From contig CAVTTP010000006.1 of assembly GCA_963737705.1 (NCBI GenBank), forward strand, positions 496,001-560,000: a stretch of DNA of 64,000 nt. The letters are read 5' to 3'. The stretch is from PALSA-607 sp963737705 (GTDB lineage: Bacteria; Actinomycetota; Actinomycetes; Acidothermales; Acidothermaceae). Of this stretch, positions 1-7,272 are shown one piece after another; the stretch's first letter is position 1, and every line of letters begins with the position of its first letter. A program made the position numbers and the translations under genes. The notes beneath the pieces are model-generated. The model had not been told where the DNA came from. It did no database searches and saw nothing but the letters and a program-made list of their open reading frames with translations.

Positions 1-62
1 CGCATGAACCCGCCCATCTTGCCGAGACCGATCAGACCGATCTCGAAGCCGGTTGCTGCCAT
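1..62 (-). CDS. gnd: 6-phosphogluconate dehydrogenase, N-terminal fragment
   Basis: Only the first 20 codons are in the window; the gene runs off the left edge. The ATG at 62-60 gives MAATGFEIGLIGLGKMGGFM, which holds the GxGxMG dinucleotide-binding turn that opens 6-phosphogluconate dehydrogenases (NADP-linked oxidative decarboxylation of 6-phosphogluconate in the pentose phosphate pathway). The order dnaA-dnaN-gnd on one strand is common in actinobacteria and supports the name. A different beta-hydroxyacid dehydrogenase cannot be excluded from 20 residues alone. Confidence 0.8.
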   Translation of the reverse strand, partial: MAATGFEIGLIGLGKMGGFM

Positions 63-137
63 GCGAAACCCTCCGCGTCCAGGTGCCGATTTCCGGTACT
101 GCCGATATCCGTGTAGCGAACCTACGCGCGGGGACTA

Positions 138-1310
138 TCAGCCCGACAGTCGGACCGGCATCAGCAGGTAGCGATAGTCGTCGCCCGAGGACGCGTCGGC
201 TTCTTTGCTCCCACGAAGAACGGCGGGCTTCGTCGGCGACGTGAAGTCGATGCGGGTGGTCTCGCCTTCGACGGCACCGAGGCCGTCGAGTAGGTATGTC
301 GGATTGAACGCGATCGAGAACTCTTCGGTCGACCCATCGCGACTGATGAACTTCGCGTCGAGTGACTCCAGCGCCTGCGCGTCGTCGGTCGTCCCGGCCT
401 CGAGCGTGACCTGCTCGTCGGTGAAGGTCAGCCGCACCGGCGTATTGCGCGGCGCCACCAACGACACCCGCTTCACCGCCTCGACGAAGCTGGCAGTTTC
501 GATCAGGGCGTGGGCAGCCGAGTCGTCGGGCAGCAACGACCGGTACTTCACGTATTCACCGTCGAGGAGCCGCGTCGTCGTCCGTCGCTGGCCGGTTTGT
601 GCTGCGGCGCCACGGCCCGAGAAGCCGATGAGACCCTCACCCGAGCCACCGGTCGACAGCGACACGGTGACCTGAGCGCCGCCTACCAGTGCCTTTGCGG
701 TGTCAGCCAATGTGCGCGCCGGCACCAAAGCGACGATCGATAGGCCAGCCCGTTCCGGCTGCCAACGCAGCTCGCGGACCGCCAACCGGTACCGATCGGT
801 CGCGGCCAACGTGACCCGGTCGTCTTCGATCTCAATGCGGACGCCGGTCAGTACTGGCAGCGTGTCATCGCGGCCAGCCGCAATGGCTACCTGCGAGACG
901 GCCGCTGCGAATACGTCCGCTCCGATGGTGCCTGCGGTCGTCGGCATCTCCGGCAAAGCGGGATAGTCGTCGACCGGCAACGTCGGCATGGTGAAGCGGG
1001 CACTGCCGCACGACACGACCACCCGGGTGCCTTCGACCGAAACGTCGACCGGTTGCGCGGGCAGGCTCCGACTGATTTCGGCCAGCAGTCGGCCAGAGAC
1101 GAGCGCCCGACCAGCTTCCGCTGCGCTGACGTCGATCTGCGCATTGGCAGAAACCTCGTAGTCGAAGCTGGACAACGCCAGCCCAGCTGGTGACTCGCTG
1201 ACCTCGAGCAGTAACCCGGCAAGTACCGGGACCGGAGGCCGAACCGGCAAGCTCCGCGCTGCCCAGGCGACCGCCTCGGCAAAGACATCTCGCTCTACTC
1301 GAAACTTCAT
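138..1310 (-). CDS. dnaN: DNA polymerase III beta subunit (sliding clamp)
   Basis: Forms the ring clamp that tethers the replicative polymerase to DNA. The product is 390 residues, the normal size for three repeated clamp domains. It opens MKFRVERDVFAEAV, the usual actinobacterial DnaN start, and ends YRYLLMPVRL, matching the conserved C-terminal MPMRL-type tail of clamps. I chose the ATG at 1310 rather than one four codons upstream because it gives the family N-terminus and has a GGGGGG ribosome-binding stretch just before it. It lies downstream of dnaA on the same strand, separated by the candidate origin. Confidence 0.97.
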   Translation of the reverse strand: MKFRVERDVFAEAVAWAARSLPVRPPVPVLAGLLLEVSESPAGLALSSFDYEVSANAQIDVSAAEAGRALVSGRLLAEISRSLPAQPVDVSVEGTRVVVSCGSARFTMPTLPVDDYPALPEMPTTAGTIGADVFAAAVSQVAIAAGRDDTLPVLTGVRIEIEDDRVTLAATDRYRLAVRELRWQPERAGLSIVALVPARTLADTAKALVGGAQVTVSLSTGGSGEGLIGFSGRGAAAQTGQRRTTTRLLDGEYVKYRSLLPDDSAAHALIETASFVEAVKRVSLVAPRNTPVRLTFTDEQVTLEAGTTDDAQALESLDAKFISRDGSTEEFSIAFNPTYLLDGLGAVEGETTRIDFTSPTKPAVLRGSKEADASSGDDYRYLLMPVRLSG

Positions 1311-1691
1311 CGTGCCCCCCACTGGCCGCCCTCATCACCTAAGGGCCCTTTTCCGAGGAACCCATTCCTGACGGGCCCATTCCTTACGGCTTGTGTCATT
1401 ACTGATCCTTGTCTCAAGGAAGTCGTCTTCGGTGCGGTGGACACTGTGGAAAAGCGCCGTCCGCGCAGGTCAAGTGCTCAATTCGGCGACGGCAACCTTG
1501 TGGATGACAGTGCCCCGTCGGTGGACAGCCTGGGGACTGGCGCGATCGTAGCGCGGCCCGCCCACACTTCGTCCCACGGAACCGGCGGCTCGCCCACCGG
1601 AATGGGCCGCCGGTCCACAAGTTTGTCCCCAGGCTGTGCACAGTCGTCCCAGCCGAAACACAGGACGCCCTAAGTGGCACAAATGGGTCAT
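1311..1691. other. Candidate oriC, dnaA-dnaN intergenic region
   Basis: This 381-bp gap between dnaA and dnaN is the usual place of actinobacterial oriC. I see several DnaA-box-like 9-mers near the TTGTCCACA consensus. TTTTCCACA lies on the minus strand at 1445-1453 and TCATCCACA on the minus strand at 1499-1507. TTGTCCCCA is on the plus strand at 1623-1631, and weaker forms occur near 1520-1528 and 1611-1619. No perfect box and no obvious AT-rich unwinding element were found. The dnaN promoter and leader must also lie here. Confidence 0.65.
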
Positions 1692-3248
1692 CTACTTGGC
1701 CTGAGACTTGATGCGGTTCGTGAGCTCAGTGACTTGGTTGTAGATCGATCGCCGCTCGGCCATCAGCGAGCGGATTTTTCGGTCTGCGTGCATGACCGTC
1801 GTATGGTCGCGGCCGCCGAACAACTGCCCGATCTTCGGCAGCGAGAGGTCGGTCAGCTCCCGGCACAGATACATGGCGACCTGCCTGGCGGTCACTAGCA
1901 CCCGGCTGCGGGAAGAGCCACAGAGGTCCTCGAGTGAAATCCCGAAGTACGAGGCGGTCGCGCCCATGATCGTGGCGGCGGTGATCTCGGGCCCCTGGCT
2001 GTCAGGAATGAGGTCCTTCAACACGACCTCGGCCAGCGACAGATCGACCCCCTGGCGGTTCAGGCTTGCGAAGGCGGTGACCCGGATCAGGGCTCCTTCA
2101 AGCTCGCGGATGTTGCTCGCGATCTTGCTGGCGATGTACTCCATCACGTCGTTCGGGACGTTGAGCCGCTCTTGCGCCGCCTTCTTGCGCAGGATCGCGA
2201 TCCTGGTCTCAAGTTCGGGCGGTTGGACGTCGGTGAGCAGGCCCCACTCGAACCGGTTCCGAAGGCGGTCCTCAAGGGTTACCAGCTGCTTCGGCGGCCG
2301 GTCGCTCGAGATCACGATCTGTTTGTTGGCGTTATGCAAGGTGTTGAACGTGTGGAAGAACTCTTCCTGCGTCTGCTCCTTGTTCTCCAAGAACTGGATG
2401 TCGTCGACGAGCAGCACGTCGACTTCGCGGTAACGGCGGCGGAAACCCTCGGCCTTGCCGTCGCGGATGGAGTTGATGAAGTCGTTGGTGAACTCTTCCG
2501 AACTGACGTAGCGCACTCGGGCGCCGTGGAAAAGACCCATGGCGTAGTGCCCGATCGCGTGCAGCAGGTGTGTTTTGCCCAGCCCGGACTCGCCGTAGAT
2601 GAACAGCGGGTTGTAGGCCTTGGCCGGCGCTTCAGCGACCGCGACGGCTGCGGCATGGGCAAATCTGTTGCTGGCGCCGATCACGAACGTTTCGAACGTG
2701 TACTTCGGGTTGAGCCGCGCGGGCTCGATCTCTCGCCGGCCCCCGAGTTCGCGACCCGTCCCTAGGTGTGAACGCGCGGGCTGATTCTCGTGCCCGCCCG
2801 ACTGATTCGACCGGTCATGGTCGCGAGGCGAGTCTTCGCTTCGGGTTCGCGGCAGTTCGCCGCCTCCGTTGCTGCTGACCGGGTCAGCCGAACCGTGCGC
2901 CGAGTCCGACCGACGATCGTTGACGGAAGTGTCCGACTCCGCGCTTGTCGGTTCAGAGGTCAGGGCCTCGACGGTGACCGCGACTCGCACCTCGCGGCCG
3001 ATCTCGGCGGCGAGGGCGGCTGTCAGCGCGGGTCGCAACCGGCTCTCAAGAACGTCCTTGGCGAACTCATGCGGTGCCGCCAGGACCGCGGTGTCCTCGA
3101 CCAAGGCGATCGGACGGGTCAGCGATAGCCATGCTTGGAATTGGGGAGTCACTTCACTTTGGCCCGCGAGCCGTTCGAGGGTGCGGGCCCACAGGGCGGC
3201 CAGCTCGGCGCCGGTTTCTTGCGTGCCGTTCTCATATGGGGCGGACAC
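1692..3248 (-). CDS. dnaA: Chromosomal replication initiator protein DnaA
   Basis: ATP-dependent initiator that binds DnaA boxes at oriC and opens the duplex. The product is 518 residues. It has an N-terminal domain I, a long polar disordered domain II (about residues 100-175, rich in Ser, Asp, Gly and Arg), an AAA+ domain with Walker A GESGLGKTH near residue 220 and Walker B VLLVDDIQF, and a C-terminal DNA-binding domain with the signature GGRDHTTVMHA. I chose the GTG at 3248 because AGAGGGG lies five bases upstream; an in-frame TTG at 3269 is the longest alternative. The end is a TAG at 1694-1692. Confidence 0.97.
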   Translation of the reverse strand: MSAPYENGTQETGAELAALWARTLERLAGQSEVTPQFQAWLSLTRPIALVEDTAVLAAPHEFAKDVLESRLRPALTAALAAEIGREVRVAVTVEALTSEPTSAESDTSVNDRRSDSAHGSADPVSSNGGGELPRTRSEDSPRDHDRSNQSGGHENQPARSHLGTGRELGGRREIEPARLNPKYTFETFVIGASNRFAHAAAVAVAEAPAKAYNPLFIYGESGLGKTHLLHAIGHYAMGLFHGARVRYVSSEEFTNDFINSIRDGKAEGFRRRYREVDVLLVDDIQFLENKEQTQEEFFHTFNTLHNANKQIVISSDRPPKQLVTLEDRLRNRFEWGLLTDVQPPELETRIAILRKKAAQERLNVPNDVMEYIASKIASNIRELEGALIRVTAFASLNRQGVDLSLAEVVLKDLIPDSQGPEITAATIMGATASYFGISLEDLCGSSRSRVLVTARQVAMYLCRELTDLSLPKIGQLFGGRDHTTVMHADRKIRSLMAERRSIYNQVTELTNRIKSQAK

Positions 3249-3740
3249 GCACACCCCTCTCACTGGCAAGCGTCAAGCAGCAGATGGTGCATCTCGCGGG
3301 TGGATTTGTGCACTATTGCGCGTATTCGTCGTTGTCAAGAGGTCGTTCGTCCACACTGTCGTCCACAACCTGTGTACGCAGGACTGTGGCCGTTCACTGC
3401 ACTGCATCATGTCTGAAGATCGTCGGTTCACCGCAACGAGGTCCGGCCCGTGGGACGCTAACAGCGTCCCGGCTTGTGCTTCAAGGCGTTCTCCACAAGC
3501 TGTGTCCTGTGTGACGAATGTGTTCTAGACACCCGTCCCACCGAGGCCGGGTCGCCGTCCACGCGACGCCGTGCCCCCGTCGCACCAGCGCCCTGGAAGA
3601 GCCCTGCGAGAGTTGAACCAGGTTTGACCGTGTCGGCGGTGGCCCCGTACCTTAGGAGTTCCTTCTGACCTGCGGCCCGCACAGTTTTCGACCACGGTGA
3701 GACCACGGCCGTACTGAACCCCTTTTCTTGGAGCCCTCGA
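3249..3740. promoter_or_regulatory. dnaA-rpmH divergent intergenic region with DnaA-box-like sites
   Basis: A 492-bp non-coding stretch between divergent dnaA and rpmH, so promoters for both operons must lie here. It carries two copies of TCGTCCACA (3347-3355 and 3359-3367) twelve bases apart, and TTCTCCACA at 3489-3497. Each is one mismatch from TTGTCCACA. They could serve dnaA autoregulation or be a second part of the origin. No real open reading frame is evident; those present are shadows with poor codon structure. Confidence 0.6.
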
Positions 3741-3878
3741 GTGAGCAAGCGCACGTTCCAGCCGAACAACCGCCGGCGCGCAAAGACCCACGGCTTCCGG
3801 CTGCGCATGCGCACTCGCGCCGGTCGCGCCATCCTCGCCGCTCGCCGTCGGAAGGGCCGTCAGGGCCTTTCGGCCTGA
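3741..3878 (+). CDS. rpmH: Large ribosomal subunit protein bL34
   Basis: A 45-residue, strongly basic protein beginning (V)SKRTFQPNNRRRAKTHGF and ending in an Arg/Lys-rich tail, the full and standard bL34 sequence. It starts at a GTG. It heads the plus-strand run rpmH-rnpA-yidD-yidC-jag-rsmG-parA-parB, the classic bacterial arrangement opposite dnaA. bL34 is a structural part of the 50S subunit. Confidence 0.96.
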   Translation: MSKRTFQPNNRRRAKTHGFRLRMRTRAGRAILAARRRKGRQGLSA

Positions 3879-3902
3879 CGTCGCCCGGAACCGCGACTTC
3901 CC

Positions 3903-4325
3903 GTGCTTCCGGCCGCGTCCCGGCTGCGCCAGCGCTCCGACTTCACCGCGACCATGCGGTCGGGTCGGCGGGCGGCTCGCCCGCGGCTCGTCGTTCACCT
4001 CGCACTCGCCAACCGTGATCTCGAACCCGACGCTGATCTCGAACCTGACGCTGATCTCGAACCTGATGCTGCGCAGCATGCTGGCGGCATGGTTGCCGGA
4101 CCGCGAGCCGGTTTCGTGGTCGGTCGCCAAGTTGGTGGCGCGGTGGTGCGCAATCGGGTGCGTCGACAGCTTCAACATCTCAGTGCCGATCGGCTCGCCT
4201 CGCTACCGCCCGGCGCCCGGCTGGTGGTGCGTGCCTTGCCCGCGGCCGCCGGATCGTCTGGGCGCGACCTTGCGGCCGACCTCGACGCGGCGCTCGCACG
4301 TCTCGCGCGGGGTGAGGGTCGATGA
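3903..4325 (+). CDS. rnpA: Ribonuclease P protein component
   Basis: Protein subunit of RNase P, which matures tRNA 5' ends together with the RNA subunit. The product is 140 residues from a GTG 24 bases after rpmH. It opens with the basic LRQRSDFTATMRSGRRA segment and holds the family signature as GGAVVRNRVRRQLQ. Between these lies an unusual acidic insertion, DLEPDA repeated three times (residues 39-56), encoded by an 18-bp tandem repeat; RnpA is normally basic here. The gene ends in a four-base ATGA overlap with yidD. Confidence 0.94.
   Translation: MLPAASRLRQRSDFTATMRSGRRAARPRLVVHLALANRDLEPDADLEPDADLEPDAAQHAGGMVAGPRAGFVVGRQVGGAVVRNRVRRQLQHLSADRLASLPPGARLVVRALPAAAGSSGRDLAADLDAALARLARGEGR
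4017..4070 (+). repeat. rnpA: 18-bp tandem repeat, three copies, inside rnpA
   Basis: Three head-to-tail copies of an 18-bp unit close to GATCTCGAACCTGACGCT, each encoding Asp-Leu-Glu-Pro-Asp-Ala in frame. Copies differ only by silent changes, so the duplication looks recent or kept at the protein level. It adds an acidic loop to a basic RNA-binding protein. Confidence 0.9.
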
Positions 4326-4639
4326 GACCAGCCGCACCGTCGCCGCTTGCCCGAGTTCTCGTCGTCCCGATCGAGGGTTATCGGCGATTCATCAGTCCGT
4401 TCCTTGGTCAGCGCTGCCGTTTCGCGCCCAGCTGCAGTGCTTATGCGGTGACGGCGATCCAGACTCATGGAGCGATTCGAGGGCTCGCGCTCGCAGTTCG
4501 CAGAATTGCGCGCTGCCATCCATGGAACCCCGGCGGTGTTGATCGCGTTCCACCGGCGAGATCCAGGTCAGCAGCTGCCTCTATTCAGCCTTCGCCTTCC
4601 GTGATCAAGCCAGGAGCCACGCGGTGCCACACGTCCTGA
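4322..4639 (+). CDS. yidD: Membrane protein insertion efficiency factor YidD
   Basis: Small membrane-associated protein that helps YidC-dependent insertion. The 105-residue product carries the family core: IEGYRRFISPFLG, then CRFAPSCSAYAVTAI, then HPWNPGGVDRVP. The N-terminus is amphipathic and the last 30 or so residues are a poorly conserved tail. It starts at an ATG overlapping the rnpA stop and its 3' end overlaps the start of yidC by 16 bases, so the three are surely one transcript. Confidence 0.95.
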   Translation: MRPAAPSPLARVLVVPIEGYRRFISPFLGQRCRFAPSCSAYAVTAIQTHGAIRGLALAVRRIARCHPWNPGGVDRVPPARSRSAAASIQPSPSVIKPGATRCHTS

Positions 4640-5682
4640 ACCCGCTTTACGTCGTCGTCACCAAGGTGATCCTGGCGATCCACTCGGTGCTGACGCCGTT
4701 GTTCGGCAAGACGAGTGGCGTGAGTTGGGGCTTGTCGCTGTTCTTCCTGACCGTGCTTGTGCGAATCCTGCTTTTCCCGATTTTCGTCAAGCAGATCAAG
4801 ACGCAGCGGGCGATGTCGGAGCTGGCGCCGAAGGTCAAGGAACTGCAGACCAAGTACAAGAAAGACCGCGAGCGCATGAACCAGGAGGTCATGGCGCTCT
4901 ACAAGGAACACAACGCGAACCCGTTAATGGGCTGCCTGCCACTGCTCCTGCAAATGCCTGTGTTCTATGCACTTTTCCACGTTCTGCGCTACATCGCCGA
5001 GCATGGCGGTCAGGCCGGCGGTACGAGCAAGGGCGTCGCGGCGTGCACGGCGTATCTGCAGACCAAGCCGAAGGGTTTCGGTTCCGCGAAGTACGGCTGG
5101 TCTCCCGACACTCTCTGTACGGCTGGCCACGCGAAGGTTTTCGGCGTCCCGCTTGCGCTCGGTTTCAAGACCGCGTCAAAGGCGCTGTCGTTCGGTGCCG
5201 ATCCGTCGACCGTGCGAATCGTCACCGTCATCGCGATCATCGTCATGGCGTCGACGACGTTCTTGACCCAGCGTCAACTGATCGCGCGCAACGCTGCGAG
5301 CGGCACCGCAATGCCGTCGCAGCAGCGCATCATGCTCTACGTCTTGCCCCCGATGTTCGCGCTGTTCGGCCTGAACTTCCAGATGGGCGTGCTCATCTAC
5401 TGGGTCACGACGAACGTCTGGTCGTTGGGTCAGCAGCACTTCGTCATCAAGGCGATGCCGCATATTGCCCCTGGCGGGGCTCTGCCGCCGACGGCCCCGA
5501 CCAAGGGATCCCCGCCGGGCGACAAGCCGGGCGATTCGCCGAGCGGCGGCGGCCGGAAGCGCGGCCCGACTCCGCCCGCGCCACCTCCGCCACCCGTCGT
5601 GATCAGACGGCAGCAAACCAACCGGCCACCCCGCAGCAAGCGCACTGGTACGCGGCCCCCACGGCCGGGTAGCCCACGGTGA
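4624..5682 (+). CDS. yidC: Membrane protein insertase YidC
   Basis: Oxa1-family insertase that places membrane proteins in the inner membrane alone or with Sec. The product is 352 residues, typical of the actinobacterial form without the large periplasmic domain. Several hydrophobic segments are evident: residues 5-25, 35-55, about 100-120, about 195-215 and 235-260. A charged cytoplasmic hairpin lies between the second and third (KQIKTQRAM ... KVKELQTKYKKDRERMNQEVM). After residue about 285 it ends in a Pro-, Gly- and Arg-rich basic tail, expected to contact ribosomes. It starts at a GTG inside the end of yidD, and the jag start overlaps its stop. Confidence 0.96.
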   Translation: MPHVLNPLYVVVTKVILAIHSVLTPLFGKTSGVSWGLSLFFLTVLVRILLFPIFVKQIKTQRAMSELAPKVKELQTKYKKDRERMNQEVMALYKEHNANPLMGCLPLLLQMPVFYALFHVLRYIAEHGGQAGGTSKGVAACTAYLQTKPKGFGSAKYGWSPDTLCTAGHAKVFGVPLALGFKTASKALSFGADPSTVRIVTVIAIIVMASTTFLTQRQLIARNAASGTAMPSQQRIMLYVLPPMFALFGLNFQMGVLIYWVTTNVWSLGQQHFVIKAMPHIAPGGALPPTAPTKGSPPGDKPGDSPSGGGRKRGPTPPAPPPPPVVIRRQQTNRPPRSKRTGTRPPRPGSPR

Positions 5683-5868
5683 GCGAGCCCGGAGCTGTCT
5701 CAGACGGTGTCACCAACGGTGCCGCCTCTGACGGCCTTGCACCCACCGCGGATTTTGATGGCACGCCCATATCTCAGGAGGACTTCCCCGTGGCAAGCGC
5801 GACCGACGAATCGCTGGATTTTGAGGACGACGGGACGGCTGACGACGTCGCGGGGGCGCACGTAACGG

Positions 5869-5896
5869 GCGAGGCCGTTACGGCGAGGCCGTTACG
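5869..5896 (+). repeat. 14-bp tandem duplication that frameshifts the jag 5' region
   Basis: GCGAGGCCGTTACG occurs twice head to tail (5869-5882 and 5883-5896). A reading frame opens at the GTG at 5679, overlapping the yidC stop, and encodes an acidic leader of the kind seen at the front of actinobacterial Jag proteins. It enters the repeat in one frame and the conserved Jag body lies in another. Removing one copy joins them as ...EAVTDEAVEPRSLADLL without a stop. So the duplication is either a real frameshift or an assembly error. Confidence 0.85.
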
Positions 5897-5905
5897 GACG
5901 AGGCC

Positions 5906-6385
5906 GTGGAGCCTCGCTCGCTGGCTGACCTGCTCGAGCGCGAGGGTGAGGTCGCGGCGGACTACCTCGAAGGACTGCTCGACATCATCGACGCCGACGG
6001 CGACATCGATATGGACGTCGAAGGCGATCGCGCCGTCGTCTCGATCATCGGTGACCGCCTACGGCACCTGGTAGGTCCCGACGGCGCCGTGCTGGACGCA
6101 CTCCAGGAGCTGACCAGGCTTGCGGTGGCGCGCGAGACAGGCGTGCGGAGCCGGTTGATGCTCGACGTCGGCGGACATCGCGCTCGCCGTCGTACCGATC
6201 TCACTGCACTGGGGACCAAGGCGGCCGAGGAAGTTATCGCCACCGGCGAGCCGGTCAAGATGGCGCCGATGTCGGCGTTCGAGCGCAAGGTGGTGCACGA
6301 CGCGATCGCCGCGGCAGGGCTCCGCAGCGAATCCGAGGGCGTCGAGCCGCAGCGTTTTGTCGTGGTGCTTCCAGCGCAGGCGTGA
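5906..6385 (+). CDS. jag: Jag/KhpB RNA-binding protein (KH and R3H domains)
   Basis: RNA-binding protein of the Jag/KhpB family that sits after yidC in most Gram-positives and links RNA binding to cell-envelope and division control. The product is 159 residues from the GTG at 5906. It has an acidic start, a KH domain (about residues 30-85, with GDRLRHLVGPDGAVLDALQELTR), and an R3H-type end with FERKVVHDAI and SEGVEPQRFVVV. The conserved body is complete. The natural protein probably began at 5679 with about 75 more acidic residues, now out of frame because of the 14-bp duplication at 5869-5896. Translation from 5906 would still yield both RNA-binding domains. Confidence 0.88.
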   Translation: MEPRSLADLLEREGEVAADYLEGLLDIIDADGDIDMDVEGDRAVVSIIGDRLRHLVGPDGAVLDALQELTRLAVARETGVRSRLMLDVGGHRARRRTDLTALGTKAAEEVIATGEPVKMAPMSAFERKVVHDAIAAAGLRSESEGVEPQRFVVVLPAQA

Positions 6386-6398
6386 CGACCACACCGCC

Positions 6399-7202
6399 GT
6401 GACGCACCCTGGCGTCGACGTGGCGATTCCACCCCCGCCGGCGCTCGCCCAGGTGGTGTTCGGCGAGCGGTTGCCGCTCGCCGAGCGCTACGCATGGTGG
6501 CTTGCTGGCGCGGCGGTCGAGCGCGGCTTGATTGGGCCGCGCGAAACGGAGCGGCTGTGGCCGCGACACCTCCTGAACTGCGTCGCAGTTGCGGGGCTGA
6601 TCCCTCGTGGCAGCCACGTGGTTGATGTGGGATCTGGAGCCGGACTTCCCGGGATCGTGCTCGCGATAGCCCGCCCGGATCTGCAAATCACCCTCGTCGA
6701 ACCGATGCAGCGTCGCGTCGCGTTCCTTGACGAGGTGCTCGTCGATCTCTCGCTGCCGGGCGTCGAGACTCGCCGTGCGCGGGCGGACGAGCTCGCGTCG
6801 GTCAAACTGGGCGCGGATGTCGTGACGGCGCGCGCCGTCGCGCCCGTCGATCGGCTGGCCGCTCTGGCCGCCCCGCTCCTGCGCGGCGACGGCCAACTGC
6901 TCGCGATCAAAGGCAGCACGGTAGCGACGGAGGTCGACGCTGCCTGGGGCGAGGTACGGCGAGCCGGTATGGCGCAGGGCGCCGCATTGTTCGCCGTCGG
7001 GGCCGACGAGAGGGCCGCCTCCCAGGGCGCTGAAGGCCTGCTGCCCGGGGTTCGCATCATTGAACTATCGACCTGGCAGTCGAACGGATTACTGTGCGAG
7101 GGTGCGGCCACGAACGTCGCCGAGGCGGAATTGTTGACCGATCCGCTGGCGCTGGTGTTGCGTCTTGGTCGGGCTGGGCACCGGACTTCTCGGCGCCGCT
7201 GA
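6399..7202 (+). CDS. rsmG: 16S rRNA (guanine(527)-N(7))-methyltransferase RsmG
   Basis: S-adenosylmethionine-dependent enzyme that methylates G527 of 16S rRNA. From the GTG at 6399 the product is 267 residues. It shows RHLLNCVAVAGLI before motif I (VVDVGSGAGLPGIVLAIARPD), then the acidic strand end LVEPMQRRVAFL, and the rsmG-type VVTARAVAPVDRLAALAAPLL. The start is not certain, since no strong ribosome-binding site is visible; an upstream ATG at 6357 would overlap jag. The gene lies between jag and parA as usual. Confidence 0.93.
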   Translation: MTHPGVDVAIPPPPALAQVVFGERLPLAERYAWWLAGAAVERGLIGPRETERLWPRHLLNCVAVAGLIPRGSHVVDVGSGAGLPGIVLAIARPDLQITLVEPMQRRVAFLDEVLVDLSLPGVETRRARADELASVKLGADVVTARAVAPVDRLAALAAPLLRGDGQLLAIKGSTVATEVDAAWGEVRRAGMAQGAALFAVGADERAASQGAEGLLPGVRIIELSTWQSNGLLCEGAATNVAEAELLTDPLALVLRLGRAGHRTSRRR

Positions 7203-7272
7203 GTTGCTCTAGGCTGACGTGCCCAAGCCGGTCGCCGGTTCTAGCTGCATGGCGTGATCGGAGGATCCCCGC

